Positions 11,231-21,892 of a stretch of DNA of 64,000 bases are shown here, piece by piece. This DNA is from Prorocentrum cordatum (Eukaryota; Sar; Dinophyceae; Prorocentrales; Prorocentraceae), in the NCBI GenBank assembly GCA_963575745.1, contig CAUYUJ010018560.1, positions 317,813 through 381,812 of the forward strand, written 5' to 3'. A program made the translations under genes and the position numbers. The stretch's first letter is position 1. Each line of letters begins with the position of its first letter. The notes under the pieces are model-generated. The model ran no database searches, had not been told where the DNA came from, and saw only the letters and a program-made list of their open reading frames with translations.

Positions 11231-12490
11231 ACTTTGCTCGTAATATTTGTAAATCGGTACAAAACGACAGCTCGGTGGATTCTAAAATCTTTGGTCGCAC
11301 AGTTTCTGTATTATGATCGGTAAGACATCCTGTGTGTTTACATGGACAGTGGTATAACGCCGTACCAAGCACATGAAATCACAAGGCTCTGAGATCTTGA
11401 GATGGGATTCCCATGTGTACACACAATTTTGCCTTGCCCGCATCAAGAGGCATTGTGTTGTCACTGGGGGAGAAAGCATGTTGGGCGTTCCCGAAACCTG
11501 TGAAGACAACGGTGTTTCTGCTCCTGGTCTCACGGAGCCATGCTATACATTGTCTTGCTTGTTTTTTTGAGACGAAACAAACGAAACACTTCTACATGTT
11601 GTCATGTGTGTCGTTTTTGGCTGTTGGTTTTCTGCACCACAACCTTTTTTCGAGCCAGCAATCAGCGCCGTCCAGCTTGCAGGCCATGCTGCCATCAAGT
11701 TATGAACAAAGCCTTGTGTTGTTGTTTCTCCACTTTCACCATATCCATAAGTCATTGTGGTGCTTGTCTCTCTGAAATCATAGAACAACTACACACAATG
11801 GTTCATAGAGATCGTGAAAGCGGAAAGACAACACAACACACCAAGCACTCCCTGCATAAACGCACCTTGAGATCTCACCCCAAATTATCAATACATAAAG
11901 CACTGTGTGTTTGTATTTCCGCTGTTAATATCTAAATAACACATTCTGGCGCATGTCTTTTTCATTTCGAAGAGAACTGCAAAACAAACGCGGCTTTATT
12001 GAAATCTCGAAAACGGAAGACAACAGACACAAGGCTGTATCGAGGCTTTGGTGGCAGCATGGCTGCAGTCCAGACGGCGCTGCTTGCTGACTCGACAAAG
12101 TTCGTGGTCACAGAATGCAACATAGAGACGACAACATAGACGACATATAGCAGTGCTTCGTGTGTCTTTAACAGGAAAACAAACAAAGACAATGCATATG
12201 ATCGTTTCGAGAGACCTTGAACAACACACATTTGTATGTTCACAAGTTTCGGTGCCCCTTCTGATGGTTTCTTATGCAAACCATATTGTTTGACGCGGGC
12301 ACTGCAACACCTTGTGTCTCCACATGGAAATCCAACTTCAGGGGCTCAAGACCTTATGCTGCCATTGGTTTTGAATGCGATTTACAAGTGATCATATAAC
12401 CACACATGTTGTCTTAGCTTCCGGAATACAGAATATTGTGTTTCCAAAGGTCATGGAATCAACGGAATAATTGTCATTATCTCATTTCTA
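11231..12490 (+). repeat. Array of about 90-bp AT-richer repeats
   Basis: Strings such as CACAAGGCTCTGAGATCTTGA, GACAACACAACAC and GCTGCCATCAAG recur with spacing near 85-100 bp. GCCGTCCAGCTTGCAGGCCATGC (about 11668) has a complement-like partner near 12060. A relative of this array occurs at 15150-16165. There is no credible open frame beyond 130 codons. Confidence 0.6.
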
Positions 12491-12499
12491 CTGAAATCC

Positions 12500-13080
12500 C
12501 ATGAAATGTATGTGTTCCTGTCCTCCTCCTCCTTTCCCCTCTTCCTCCCTTTCCGTTGTGATTGAACTTCTGCATGGATCCCATTCAAATCGAACATCAG
12601 CCTCCCTCCCTCTCCCCCTCGCCCTTTCGTAGCGAATCCTTCTGTCAGTCGCGTTCAATTCTTGACCGGTGTTTTTCTCCTCCTCATCCCCCTCCTCCTC
12701 CTCCCTTCCCCGTCTGCTCTCCTTTCCAATAGTATTGGGCTCCTATCTGGATCCACTCAAATCGAATGAAATATTTCCCCCCTCCTCCTCGCCATGTCCA
12801 AGTGCAACCCTTATGTCAATCTAATTCAATCCAAATCGAATCCTTTCTCCTCCTCCTCCGCCCCCTCCTGGTCCCCCTTCCCCTCGTTCTCGGCGCGTGT
12901 GGGGTGTCTGTCTGGTCCCGTCGACGGGACGCCTTTTCTATTCATCCTTCCCCGTCGGGGGTGAGAGAGCACTCTCCCGTCGTCGGGGGGAGGCGAGGCG
13001 AGGCGAGGCGAGCGCCGATGCCGTTCCGTGCGCGCGCCCGGAGCGCCTCCTACAGAGGTCGGCGGCGGGGCCGTAGTCCC
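12500..13080. repeat. Inverted block family and GC-rich spacer
   Basis: 12500-12880 carries CCTCCTCC blocks with ATTCAAATCGAA strings, the reverse of the 10691-11230 family. 12881-13080 is GC-rich with CGTCGGGGG repeats and GGCGA runs, at the 3' side of the retroelement, and may contain its 3' untranslated region. Confidence 0.5.
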
Positions 13081-13818
13081 TCAGAGTGCATCAGCCCATC
13101 GTTTCCGAGGCCCGTGTGGACGCCGTGTTGCGAGTTGGCAAACCTGTGGGTCCCAGCGATGCGCTTCGTAACTCCATCGATCTGGGCTGCAATTGGAGAC
13201 CCTCTGAGCCCATTCTAATGTCCTGGGTCTCTGAATGTCAACCCACAACTCAAAACCCAAATGTGCGAACGCTTGCTCTGAACTGTGAGTGGCGCGTCGG
13301 GCCCAATCCAGCCAAGATTCCAAGCCGAATCCGTTGCCTTTCGTGCTGCTGTCGCTGGTATTGGTCATTCGTCTCCGTGGCAAACCTAAGATCATCCGTA
13401 ACATCCGGCTTTGGGTTGCCACCACAAGATGTTCCAGAGCAGCTATCATAGTCCATGGTGCACATCCGTACAAAATTGTAGGTGTCACGACGCCATTTAA
13501 AAGTCGGAATCTGTTGCGCAATGGATATGACCGACACAGCAATTCCTGCTTGAACAACCCAAACTTCTTCCAGGCGGCTTGGATGCATGCGTCGATGTCC
13601 ACCCTGTTATGGTTGCAAAGCGTAAACTGTCGACCCAAATACTTGTGTTTTTGCGCACGCCAATATTTCAATGTCGCAAATCCCAACCTTAGTGTACTCT
13701 GGGTTTTTCTTCGGCCGCCGGGCTTCCATGTTGTGCAGAATCGTCGTCTTCTTCGGGTGTACTTCAAGGCCTGTCCGTCTGGATGCATCCATAACGTCTC
13801 CCAGCATCCTGCATCCAT
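13081..13818 (-). pseudogene. Truncated LINE reverse transcriptase, C-terminal part
   Basis: The minus strand encodes the thumb and C-terminal region of a non-LTR retrotransposon reverse transcriptase. Visible in order: MLGDVMDASRRTGLEVHPKK (the KTTIL stretch follows), then in another frame KYLGRQFT, ACIQAAWKKF, RLLNGVVTPTILYGCAPWTM, RMLRMILGLPRRR and a final RKRWAD before TGA. The catalytic YADD box should lie just upstream but the homology stops at about 13818, so the copy is 5'-truncated as LINEs usually are. The two halves are in different frames, joined near 13645 in a GCGCAAAAACACAAG context, so the copy is dead as it stands. No RNase H or endonuclease is seen. Confidence 0.85.
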
Positions 13819-14165
13819 CGTCGGGGGGAGGAGTCCGAGGATTGAGGGAAATCGACCTACGTCGTAGTCACGTCAATGGGAAGCCCCTTCCCTTTGTCCC
13901 TTCCCAGGCGGGGGGGGGTCAGATTCGCATCCCCCGCTTGCGGCTTTTACAGCGGGGACCTCTGTAGATGCGCTGGAGGAGGGGTGGGTCGCCACGACGG
14001 ATCCGCAAGAGCGCCCCTAGACGGCCCAAACCCCACAAGACAGCCCAAGAACGCCTCAGGACTGAGGACGGCCAAAGGGGGCCCCCAGACGGCCAAAGGA
14101 CGCCGCCCAGATACGTTTCCTCCTCGAGCGCCCCCGAAACCATGAAAGGCTGGTTCCAAGAGACT
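13819..14165. other. GC-rich spacer upstream of the LINE fragment
   Basis: A CGTCGGGGGGAGG string (13817) resembles one at 12975 on the other side of the LINE. 14010-14110 is GGCCAAAGGG minisatellite. No gene was seen. Confidence 0.4.
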
Positions 14166-14167
14166 CT

Positions 14168-14410
14168 AGAATGCCACAACGCCTCCTCCTCCTCCTCCTC
14201 CTCCTGCGCCTCCCCCCTCCCCTGCTCCCCCTTCTCCAGTTCCTCCTCTGCCTCCTTCTCCTCTGCCTCCCCCTCCTCCTACTCCTGCTCCTCCTCCTCC
14301 TCATCCTTCCCCCCCTCCTCCTCCCTCATCCGCCTCCTCCACCCTTCCTCTTTCCCCCCCCACTCCTCCTCCTCCTCCTCCGCCTCCTACCCCCCCCCCC
14401 CCGCTCGTTT
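14168..14410. repeat. (TCC)n tract
   Basis: Imperfect CTCCTCC for about 240 bp, ending in a C homopolymer. It is followed at 14428-14462 by a dispersed string (CGGCGGCACCG, CCGTAAGGCCTTCGCA) that recurs at 19755-19796. Confidence 0.9.
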
Positions 14411-14439
14411 CAATCTTCGTCGTCTTCAGGGTCGGCGGC

Positions 14440-15145
14440 ACCGGCCGTAAGGCCTTCGCAATCGAATCCTTTCTCCTCATCCTCATCCTCCTACCCCTCC
14501 TTCTCCCCCTTCCCCTCCTTCCCATTCCTTCCTTAGTGTGCCCCTATTGTGACCCCAGTCAGGTCCAATGGGATATCCCCCCCCTCCTCCCCTCGCCCTT
14601 TCTCCTTGAATTATTAGGTGAATCCTTTTCAATTCAAATCGAATCCTCCCCGCCCCCCCTCCTCACCTGTCCCCACTGTATTCTTATTCGAAGCCGATCC
14701 AATCCTAATCGAATCCTCCCTCCCCCTTCTCCCCGCCCGGGGGAGGGAAGATTCGAGCATGATTGAATCTGATCCAAAAAAGAACCCAATGAGAAAGGGC
14801 GAGGATGAGGAGGCGGCGGGAGGATTCTATTGGATTTGAAAATGGATTCAAATAAGAGCCCAAGAAGGAAGGAAAGGGAATAAGAAGAAGGGAGGAGGAG
14901 GAGGAGGAGGAGGAGGAGGAGGAGGAGGAGGAGGAGGAGGAGGGGGAGGAGGCGGAGAAATAATTCAATTAGGCCAGAATGACATCCAAATAACGGTTAA
15001 ATAGGAAAGGGCGAGGAGGAGGGGGTGGGAATTCCATTGAATTTACATGGGGGCCACATCGGAGCCTAATAGGAACGGAAATGGAAACAGAGAGGAAAGG
15101 AGGAGGAGGAGGAGGAGGAGGAGGAGAGGGAATCGAATCACACTT
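14440..15145. repeat. Head-to-head arrangement of one block family
   Basis: 14460-14750 has CAATTCAAATCGAATCC and CCTCCC blocks. From 14755 the complement appears, as GATTGAATCTGATCC and AGAAAGGGCGAGGATGAGG blocks ending in GGA tracts (14885-14950 and 15098-15133). The array is therefore a large imperfect palindrome centred near 14750. Confidence 0.65.
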
Positions 15146-15149
15146 GTTT

Positions 15150-16165
15150 TTTTTTATACAACGCAAACGCAGAAAACGATTATGTGGAGTCTAAAACTTT
15201 TGAAGCACAAGGCTTTGTATTCCGAAAACTAAGAACATGCCTGTGCATATATGGCAGATGATATAGCGCCTTCAAAACCAATGAAACCACAAGGTTTTGA
15301 GCTCCTGAAGTGGGATGTCCCTCTGAGGACAGCTGGTTTTGCATTGCCCGCTTGTTTTGTTTTCCTGTTTAAATAAAGAGCATTGCGTTTATACATGTGG
15401 CAAAACATTATGAGGGGGGAGGGGGGGCTCGACACATGTGAAACCACAGGTTTTCTGTTCCTGGTCGCCCAAAATCATAATATAGATGTCTTGTAGCTTG
15501 AAAGCTACGAAACAATTCTACGTAGTATATACGTTGTCTGCTGTGTTTGTGTCTGGCCCCACAAATTTAGCAATCAGCGCCGTCTGGCTTGCAGACCATG
15601 CTGCCATCAAAATCTAAAGTAAACCTTGTGCTGCTTGTCTTTCTGCTTACAAGATCTCACTCGAGTATTGTGCTGTTTTTTTGCAAAATAAAGCAAACAA
15701 ACACAACATACTGTTATATTGAGATGTTGAACGCGGAAAGGCCAAATACACAATGCTGTATTGATGTGCTGGGATGGAATGTCAATCGATGTTTTCAAAT
15801 TGAAAACGCAAACTGATTCAAAATCTCAATACAACCTTGTGTTGTTGTGTCCCCCCCACTTTCAAGATCGTAGCAACATTGTAGGTTGTCTTCTCGATGT
15901 TAAGTGGACACGATTTCACTTGAGATCTCGCCAGCAGAAAGACAAACACACCACAAACTGTATCATTTAGATTTGAATCGGAACATTAAGCACGTAAGGT
16001 TCCCTTGGATTGGAATTCCATCCCAACATCTCAGTAAAACCTTGTGTACATTGTCTTTCCGCGTTCAAGATCTCAATGCAACATTGTGCTTGTTCAGTTG
16101 GTCTGATTTAGGAAGTAAAAAAATAATGCTTAATCGAGATTGAAGCGGAAAATTAAGAACACAAG
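15150..16165 (+). repeat. Array of about 90-bp AT-richer repeats, second locus
   Basis: Related to 11231-12490: CAAGGTTTTGAGCTCCTGAAG, AGCGCCGTCTGGCTTGCAGAC and TTGTGCTGCTTGTCTTTCTG recur in altered form. No gene is supported. Confidence 0.55.
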
Positions 16166-16169
16166 GTTT

Positions 16170-16500
16170 TATTCATATGATGGTGTCCCTCAAGGGGCCT
16201 TTTAGGGCCCAGAAGCGGGGTTTCAGGACCCGACAAAATACACCTTTCGTCACCCCCATGTATCGCCCCCTTTTCAGTCGGCCCCTTCCCCGGAACTGCC
16301 ACTTCTTCCCGAGTGCGGCTGGACCTGGGACAGAATAGCATCCTTCAAGAACGTGGGACCTTCTGGCGGAGAAAATACACAGAGCATTCGAGGGCACCCT
16401 CCCCCAGGACGCACCAGAACATCCGACAAGCACGAAGAACACCAGGGCAGCCTCCCCGAACCGACCTCGAACTCACACCTCGGCCCGACTGTATCTTGTT
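16170..16500 (+). repeat. Dispersed repeat with about 98-bp unit
   Basis: 16335-16375 (AGCATCCTTCAAGAACGTGGG) and 16388-16490 (CACGAAGAACACCAGGGC, CCGACCTCGA) match the array at 58660-58925 and 59690-59850. It is a dispersed family present here as one unit. Confidence 0.7.
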
Positions 16501-16860
16501 GTGGGCCTTGCGGGGCCCAGAGGCGGCTCCAAGACGCCGAGACTGCTGGAGAGCCTCGTGCGCGAGCTCCCCCGAGCCGCCAGGGGTCAGGGCGACGAAG
16601 GCTAGGCAGGTCCACTGCTCCCTGGCCAGGCCCATCCTGCACCCCGCAGCCGTGCAGACGCCACTCCCTCCCGGCTTTGCCAGTGGGTCGCAGCCACAGC
16701 TCCTGGGCTCAGGGTGAGCCTGGCCGTGCCTAGCCTCCGTCTCCCGACGAGGGGCCCGCAGGCGGCCCCCGGACGCCGAGGCTGCCGAGGAGCCTCGTGC
16801 GCGAGCGCCCCCGAGGCCGCCAACGAGGGCCCCGGCCGCTCCCCCTCCCCGTCCTCTGCG
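16500..16860 (-). repeat. Two diverged copies of a 145-bp segment
   Basis: On the minus strand, GCTCGCGCACGAGGCTCC (about 16800) and GCTCGCGCACGAGGCTCTCC (about 16570) lie in matching contexts, each ending in a GGGCCGC/GGAGCCGC stretch. The lower copy has a frame reading LAFVALTPGGSGELAHEA that faintly recalls kinesin switch II (LVDLAGSE), but the key Asp is absent. It is a repeat or a very decayed exon; I do not call it coding. Confidence 0.5.
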
Positions 16861-16866
16861 GCGCAC

Positions 16867-16929
16867 GAGCTTCACCACCAGCACGGTGTGGGAGCGCGAC
16901 GAGGCCACGTTCATGCCCGTGGAGGCAAC
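16867..16929 (-). CDS. Kinesin motor exon E: switch I (SSRSH)
   Basis: The minus strand after acceptor CTGCGCCGAG reads VASTGMNVASSRSHTVLVVK in phase 0. N-x-x-SSRSH is the kinesin switch I signature that contacts the gamma-phosphate and Mg of ATP. Codon phase matches exon D, which ends LQHKQ, so the joined text reads as a continuous motor helix. The 3' end is uncertain: GT after CTC (exon 63 bp) or GC two codons earlier are both possible. The next expected motif, LVDLAGSE, was not found downstream. Confidence 0.85.
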
Positions 16930-17355
16930 CTCGGCGCAGGCGGGCCAAGACGAGGCCAGGACGAGGGCACTATCGGATGAGGATACATAGAGGACGAGGA
17001 CACTATCGGGCGGCTCTGGAAGATGTCTCGGGCGCCGCAGCCTTCTCGGAGCCTTCCGACCGCTCTGAAAGCGTTCCAGAACGCTCTGGAACGGATCAAT
17101 CCTCGTCCTAGCCCCGTCCGGCCCATCGAGCAGCAGGAGTCGGCGGCATGCGAGGGGGGGGAAATGAGAAGGAGAACGCCTTCTCAGAAGGCGGCGGGGC
17201 TTCTCAGAAGCCCCTGCGCCTTCGGAGAAGTTTCCTATGTCGTCGGGGAAGGCCGAGAGAACTTCTCAGAAGGCCGGGGGACTTCCGAGCCTTCTGAAAT
17301 GGTCTTCTCCTTCTCACTTCCCCATCGGGCTCGCCGCCGAAGGAGAGGGAGGAGA
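16930..17355. other. Kinesin intron with TTCTCAGAAGGC short repeats
   Basis: 16960-17010 has two GAGGACACTATCGG copies. 17160-17320 has repeated CTTCTCAGAAGGC/CTTCTGAGAAG palindromes. No exon was seen. Confidence 0.5.
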
Positions 17356-17764
17356 TAATTGACTGGCTCTGCACTGTAATGTGACCACCATACATGCTAA
17401 CGTTGACTGCGAATTGGCACTTGTATAGCACAAGCACAAGAATTGATGCGCACCCTGGATGCATTTCACCGCGCATAGGTCAGCTCTGCTCATCGCTGCC
17501 AAACTCTACTCTGGTCTACTCTCTTCTCACCCCACCTACCCCACCCGACCTGACAAGAATATTTCTTGAAATGAGCGGGAAGTGTGTGAAATCGAGGAGC
17601 TCGGCAAGAGCATGCACAAAAACAAAAAACAACTGTAGCGCAAGCGCTTTCCCGAACACCCACGAGGGGTATCATGTGGAGGTCGCTACCCGCGCGAGTT
17701 CAGACGTAGCGCTGAAATGAAACGGGGATTATATCACTCCTGATATTGGTCCTGACCCTCTGCG
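17356..17764. other. Unique intron sequence
   Basis: Lower GC than the surroundings, with no repeat, exon or RNA gene that I recognise. Confidence 0.4.
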
Positions 17765-17921
17765 GCAACTCGTCATCATCCTGCTCTTCGTCCTCGTCCT
17801 CGTCCTCGTCCTCCTCCTCCTCATCATCATCACGTTCATGATCATGATCATGATCATCATCACCATCGCCATCGCCATCACCTGTCACGACCACCATCAT
17901 TACCACCACCATCATCACCAC

Positions 17922-17953
<32 letters not shown>

Positions 17954-18069
17954 ACATCAACATCAACATCATCCTTATCCATCATCACCATCACCATCAC
18001 CATCATACTCATCATCATCATCACCATCATCATCGTCATCGTCATCACCATCACCATCACCACCATCAT

Positions 18070-18136
<67 letters not shown>

Positions 18137-18345
18137 TGCATCACTACCACCACCATCAACATCACCATCGCCACCCTCATCAGCATCACCACCATCGTCG
18201 CCATCACCATCATCACTGTTATCACCACCACCGCCATCATCAGGATCATCATCATGATCAGCATCATCATCAACAACAATAGCATCATCCTCATCATCAT
18301 CATCGTCATCATCATCACCGTCGCCGTTGTCATCAGCATCAACGT
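17765..18345. repeat. (CAT)n microsatellite
   Basis: About 580 bp of ATC/CAT with interspersed CACCAT. Poly-His, Ser, Met and Asp frames result. 18346-18870 after it is unremarkable, with no supported gene. Confidence 0.95.
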
Positions 18346-18869
18346 CGTCATAATAAGGCCGTTTCAAACACTCGCCCGAACTAATGTTTCGAAGATGCCT
18401 CAAACGCACCGCTTGCATTGAAGCGAAACTGGTGTCAAATGTAGGTTGTTCAAATATTTCGCCTCTTAAGCCATCCTGGAGGTCTTCCAAAAGCGCCCCA
18501 GGAATACATGGAATCTACTTCATCAAAGGCCTCTGTGCTTTCCAATCCTCCTGTGTTGGGTTCTCGTTTGAATACAGCCATGTTCGCGCAAACTCCTCCG
18601 CCCACTCTCGCTCATACATCCTTCTGCCTGCTGTATGCTGCTTTATCCCCAGCCCTCCTGTGTGTTGGGCCCTCGCTCTGAACGAAGGAGCGTGGTCTTC
18701 GAAGGCTCCGTCCTCCTCTTCCTTTCCTTCCTCCTCCTCCTCCCTCTCCTCCTCCCCTCTCCTCCTGCCTCTGGCCCCACTGCTCTTTCCTGGCTCGTCA
18801 CCCTTCCTGCTGGGGGGCTGTGCACCGCGCGACCGTCGTCACCTCCGTGGGCCCCTGGAGGGCCCCGCA

Positions 18870-19150
18870 GAGGTGGGCCAGCGAGACCTCGCGGCTCCCC
18901 GGGAGAGGCTGCCGCCCGAGCCCTCCCGGGGAAGTCCAGCGGGGGCGGTGCGCAGGCGCGACCCCGCGGCTCCCCCGGGGAGGCTGCCGGCTGCGGGCTC
19001 CCGGGAGGCTCCGCGGGGGCGGCGGGCAAGCGAGACCTCGTGGCCCCCTATGGGGGCTGTCAGCCGCGCAACTGTCGCCTCCTTCGCTGGGCTCCGAGCA
19101 GATGTAGCGCCTGGCGCTGCTACTTTCACCGAGCAGATGTATAGCGCCTG
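18870..19150. repeat. Three 75-bp tandem units and a 24-bp duplication
   Basis: GCGAGACCTCGCGGCTCCCC (18878), GCGCGACCCCGCGGCTCCCC (18955) and GCGAGACCTCGTGGCCCCCT (19031) mark three units. GAGCAGATGTAGCGCCTGGC occurs at 19098 and, as GAGCAGATGTATAGCGCCTG, at 19132. Confidence 0.75.
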
Positions 19151-19189
19151 GCGCTGTGGGAGGGGCCCCAGGTCAGATGCGACTGCCCT

Positions 19190-19700
19190 CTGGGGGGTCC
19201 CGAGGCCCAAAGAAGCCCCAAGACGGGCCAGGAGTGCCCCAAGAGGCCCCCAAGGCGGTCCAAGAATGCCCCGAATCGCCGAACGATATGTCCAAGACGC
19301 CTTGTCCTCCCAAGAGGGCCCTAAGAGGAAAAATTACTGATTTCTCATTGGCTTTTGAAGCATTTCGGCGTTCTCGCCACTTCCGCTTCCCGACGCTCTA
19401 AGACGGCCCAAGAAGCCCCCCAGATCGCTCCAAGATGGCCCAAGAGGACTCCAGGAGGGACCCAAAACGGCCCAAGAGGGCCCCAAGACGGCCCAAGACG
19501 CCTCCACGACGGCCCAAGAGGCCCGCAAGACGGCTCACCAGAACGCACATTTCGAGCCCTCGGCCCCGAGAGGCTCCCAGGAAGCCCCGAGAGGCCACCA
19601 ATAGGCTCCCAAAAGGCCCCCAAGAGGCTCTCGAGAGGCCCCCAAACTGTTTTCCAGAGGCCCCCGAGAGCGCTTCGAAGAGACCCCAAAAAGCATCCAT
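19190..19700. repeat. Minisatellite GGCCCCAAGACGGCCCAAGA
   Basis: 15-20 bp units, the complement type of the 9300-10190 array. The same motif family recurs at 34010-34400, 37855-38100, 39290-39920, 40310-40900 and 59210-59330. Confidence 0.85.
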
Positions 19701-20584
19701 GAGGACTCTGACCCACGTCAGCGTCGTCGTCGTCGCCGCCGCCGTTGTCGTCGTTCCCCTTCAGGGCCGGCGGCACCGTCCGTAAGGCCTTCGCAGTGAC
19801 AGCATACGGCGCACACACCGATCCGGCAAGGGCACTCTGCCTTTCAAGCAAGGCTGTGCGGCAGCCATGCTGTGCCCTCTCCAGCAAGCCATGCGGCAGA
19901 ACACCGTGCGGCCACGCGCGCTCGAGTGTCCCGACAATTGAAGCACAGACTGCGTCTGTGCACACTGCTTTCCTCGACATGTGTGTGTGTGTTCTTTGAT
20001 GCAACACTTGAGAATCTGCCAGACGTACCCTGCGCGCACGTGCACAAACTATGGGCCGCGAGGTTTTCACACGTCTGTTATACAACTTGTGGGTGGGCTC
20101 ATCAACGGGGCTGGGCTTGTCGATGTTGGTGTTCATCCGCTCGCGCGGCCCTGCGCATGGACTAGCCATGGCACTTGAAGCATGCACGCGCGCGCTCATT
20201 TCAGCCGTGGCATTTGGTAGACAGGATGAGTTTCATGATGCACAGGACAACGAAATCCTGCAAAACTTTATGGTTGTGTGGGTGGGCGGGTGGGTTTTGT
20301 GCAACTCCTCGGCGATGGCGTGGACTAGACCCTGCCCTGCTCACCCGCCCGACAGCAATCTCCCCGACCGTACTCTCACTACTCCCATCCACTCGACACG
20401 ACCTGCCTCTACCATATCATTATCACCGGTGCTGCGCTCGGCTCCGCGCTGCTCTGCTCCGATCCGTTCGCGAGGGCCGCCTGGGCTTCTTGGGTCGGCG
20501 CTGAGGTGGACTTTTATCTCGTGCGCCTTCGTTTGGTTCTCGTTCGATCCGCCCTCTTTCGACTTGTCTCCTCTCGAAGCCCAG
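19701..20584. other. Kinesin intron, dispersed repeat then unique sequence
   Basis: A (GTC)n run and the dispersed string GGCCGGCGGCACCGTCCGTA (about 19763) begin the stretch. The rest has overlapping open frames on both strands and no recognisable gene. Confidence 0.4.
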
Positions 20585-20700
20585 ACGAGACGGCTTGAAA
20601 GCGGGCAAGTCGAAGCGGACGAGCCGGAGCGGACGAGCCGAAACGGACGAATCGAAGCGGACGAATCGAAGCGGACGAAAGGAAACGGAATCGCTACGGT
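20585..20700. repeat. GCGGACGA short tandem repeat
   Basis: GAAGCGGACGAATC and GGAGCGGACGAGCC units of about 15 bp repeat seven to eight times. Confidence 0.8.
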
Positions 20701-20779
20701 GCGCACACGCACACACGCACATTCCCTGGCCCGCGGAGCGCGCCAGGGGTGGCACCAGCGCGCCGCCCGTGGGCGGCGC

Positions 20780-20940
20780 GCAAGAGGGGGGTAATCATGG
20801 GGGAAAGGGGGAAGGCTCCTTAGAGGGGGGCCGCTCCTTGAAGGCGCCAGCCCTACCTCTACAGGCAGGGCCCGCGCCCTCTGAGAGGAAGGGGTGCTTC
20901 TAAGAAGCCTTTCCCCTCCCCCTGCCCACCTCTGCGCGTG
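20780..20940. mobile_element. Foldback element family 2, copy 1
   Basis: Ends GGCGGCGCGCAAGAGGG and the complementary CTGCGCGTGGCC bound an inner inverted pair GGAAGGCTCCTTAGAGG / CTTCTAAGAAGCCTTTCC. The second copy at 48190-48353 shares order, length and the central GCCCTACxTCxxxAG.CA loop. No reading frame is inside. It lies about 250 bp from kinesin exon D, in the downstream intron. Confidence 0.75.
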
Positions 20941-21185
20941 GCCGAGCTCGGGGGCCCAGAAAAACGACCCAGACGACCTGCGCGGATCTCCAGACGTCTA
21001 CACGTCGGCCAGAAGAGGCAGGTAGAGAAACATGAAGTAGGAACGCGTTGGAAGTGTATAGGGCTTCCGCACGCCCCCCCTGAGAGAAAGGAAGATGGAA
21101 AACCCTTCGACTCTTGAAGAAGAAAGGCGCCCAAAGCAGATTGGGGCTGGGGCGGCCCCGCCCCGGGGCCCCGCCCGCGCGGAGC

Positions 21186-21334
21186 CTGCTTGTGCTGCAG
21201 CCCGGTGCCGTAGTGGTCCAGCAGCTCGTCCGCCGTCTGGCACTCGTACTCGAAGAGGTTCTCGGCGAAGAACTGCCTCCTCCCGGGCGTTGGCTCATGG
21301 GGGGCGTTGAGCGAGCGACGATCAAGAACGGTTC
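21186..21334 (-). CDS. Kinesin motor exon D (FAENL...TADELL segment)
   Basis: Acceptor CTCGCGCAG precedes a 149-bp open segment (phase 1 in, phase 0 out). It contains RRQFFAENLFEYECQTADEL and LDHYGTGLQHKQ and ends at CAG followed by GCTCCG. In kinesin motors a FVENL turn, then a helix of xxDELLxxxxxGxxxR, precedes the SSRSH switch I; this segment has that layout, and exon E continues it in phase. Alone it would be hard to recognise, so the call rests on order, phase and motif spacing. It has no start codon of its own. Confidence 0.75.
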
Positions 21335-21892
21335 CTGCGCGAGATGACGCAGCGACGTGACTCGGTGGCTTACGCGGGCCGCCAGCGCGGCAGGCCTCAG
21401 TGGAGACGAGGGCGCTTGATTACGCGCGACCTTACGCGAGCAGCTTACGCGCGAGTGTCGTCTGCGCAGTTGGACCCGTGTTTTTTCGTCGCCCAAGTGG
21501 GGGGTGGGGGAGAGGCGTGCACCTGTCGTGCCCCCTTTGGGACCCCAGGGGGCTCCTCTAGGGCGACTTTGGGGCACAAAAGGTGCATTCGTCTTCACCC
21601 CCCCATTGACCATCCCCCCCCTTGCTCGACGCCCGATCCTCGCGGCGTCCCAGCGGATCCGGAGGCCCGCGTGGTCCTGGGAGCAGAACTTCTCTCGCGG
21701 GCGGCTGCTCGGGCAGCGTCGGGTAGGGCGAGGCTGTGGCCCCGCAAGCGGGGCCAGGTGCCCCGCAAGCGGGGCCGGGATCCACCGCCACTTTGCTGTG
21801 GAAAATCCCCTCCCCCTCTTGAAGATCCCCCCCCCTCTGCTCGAACCCCTCCCCACTCCCCATCCCCCTTCCCCAGAACTCCCCCCCCTCCG
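21335..21892. other. Kinesin intron, unique GC-rich sequence
   Basis: Contains TTACGCG repeats at about 21370-21450 and a C-rich run at 21800-21890. Frames on both strands are open, but no motif is visible. Confidence 0.4.

Noticed and set aside
13081-13451. Plus-strand frames over the LINE region
   Set aside because: They overlap the reverse transcriptase motifs on the minus strand and show no motif of their own.
16540-16640. Possible kinesin switch II exon (LAFVALTPGGSGELAHEA)
   Set aside because: The LVDLAGSE core lacks its Asp and the segment is one of two copies of a local repeat, so similarity is too weak to call an exon.
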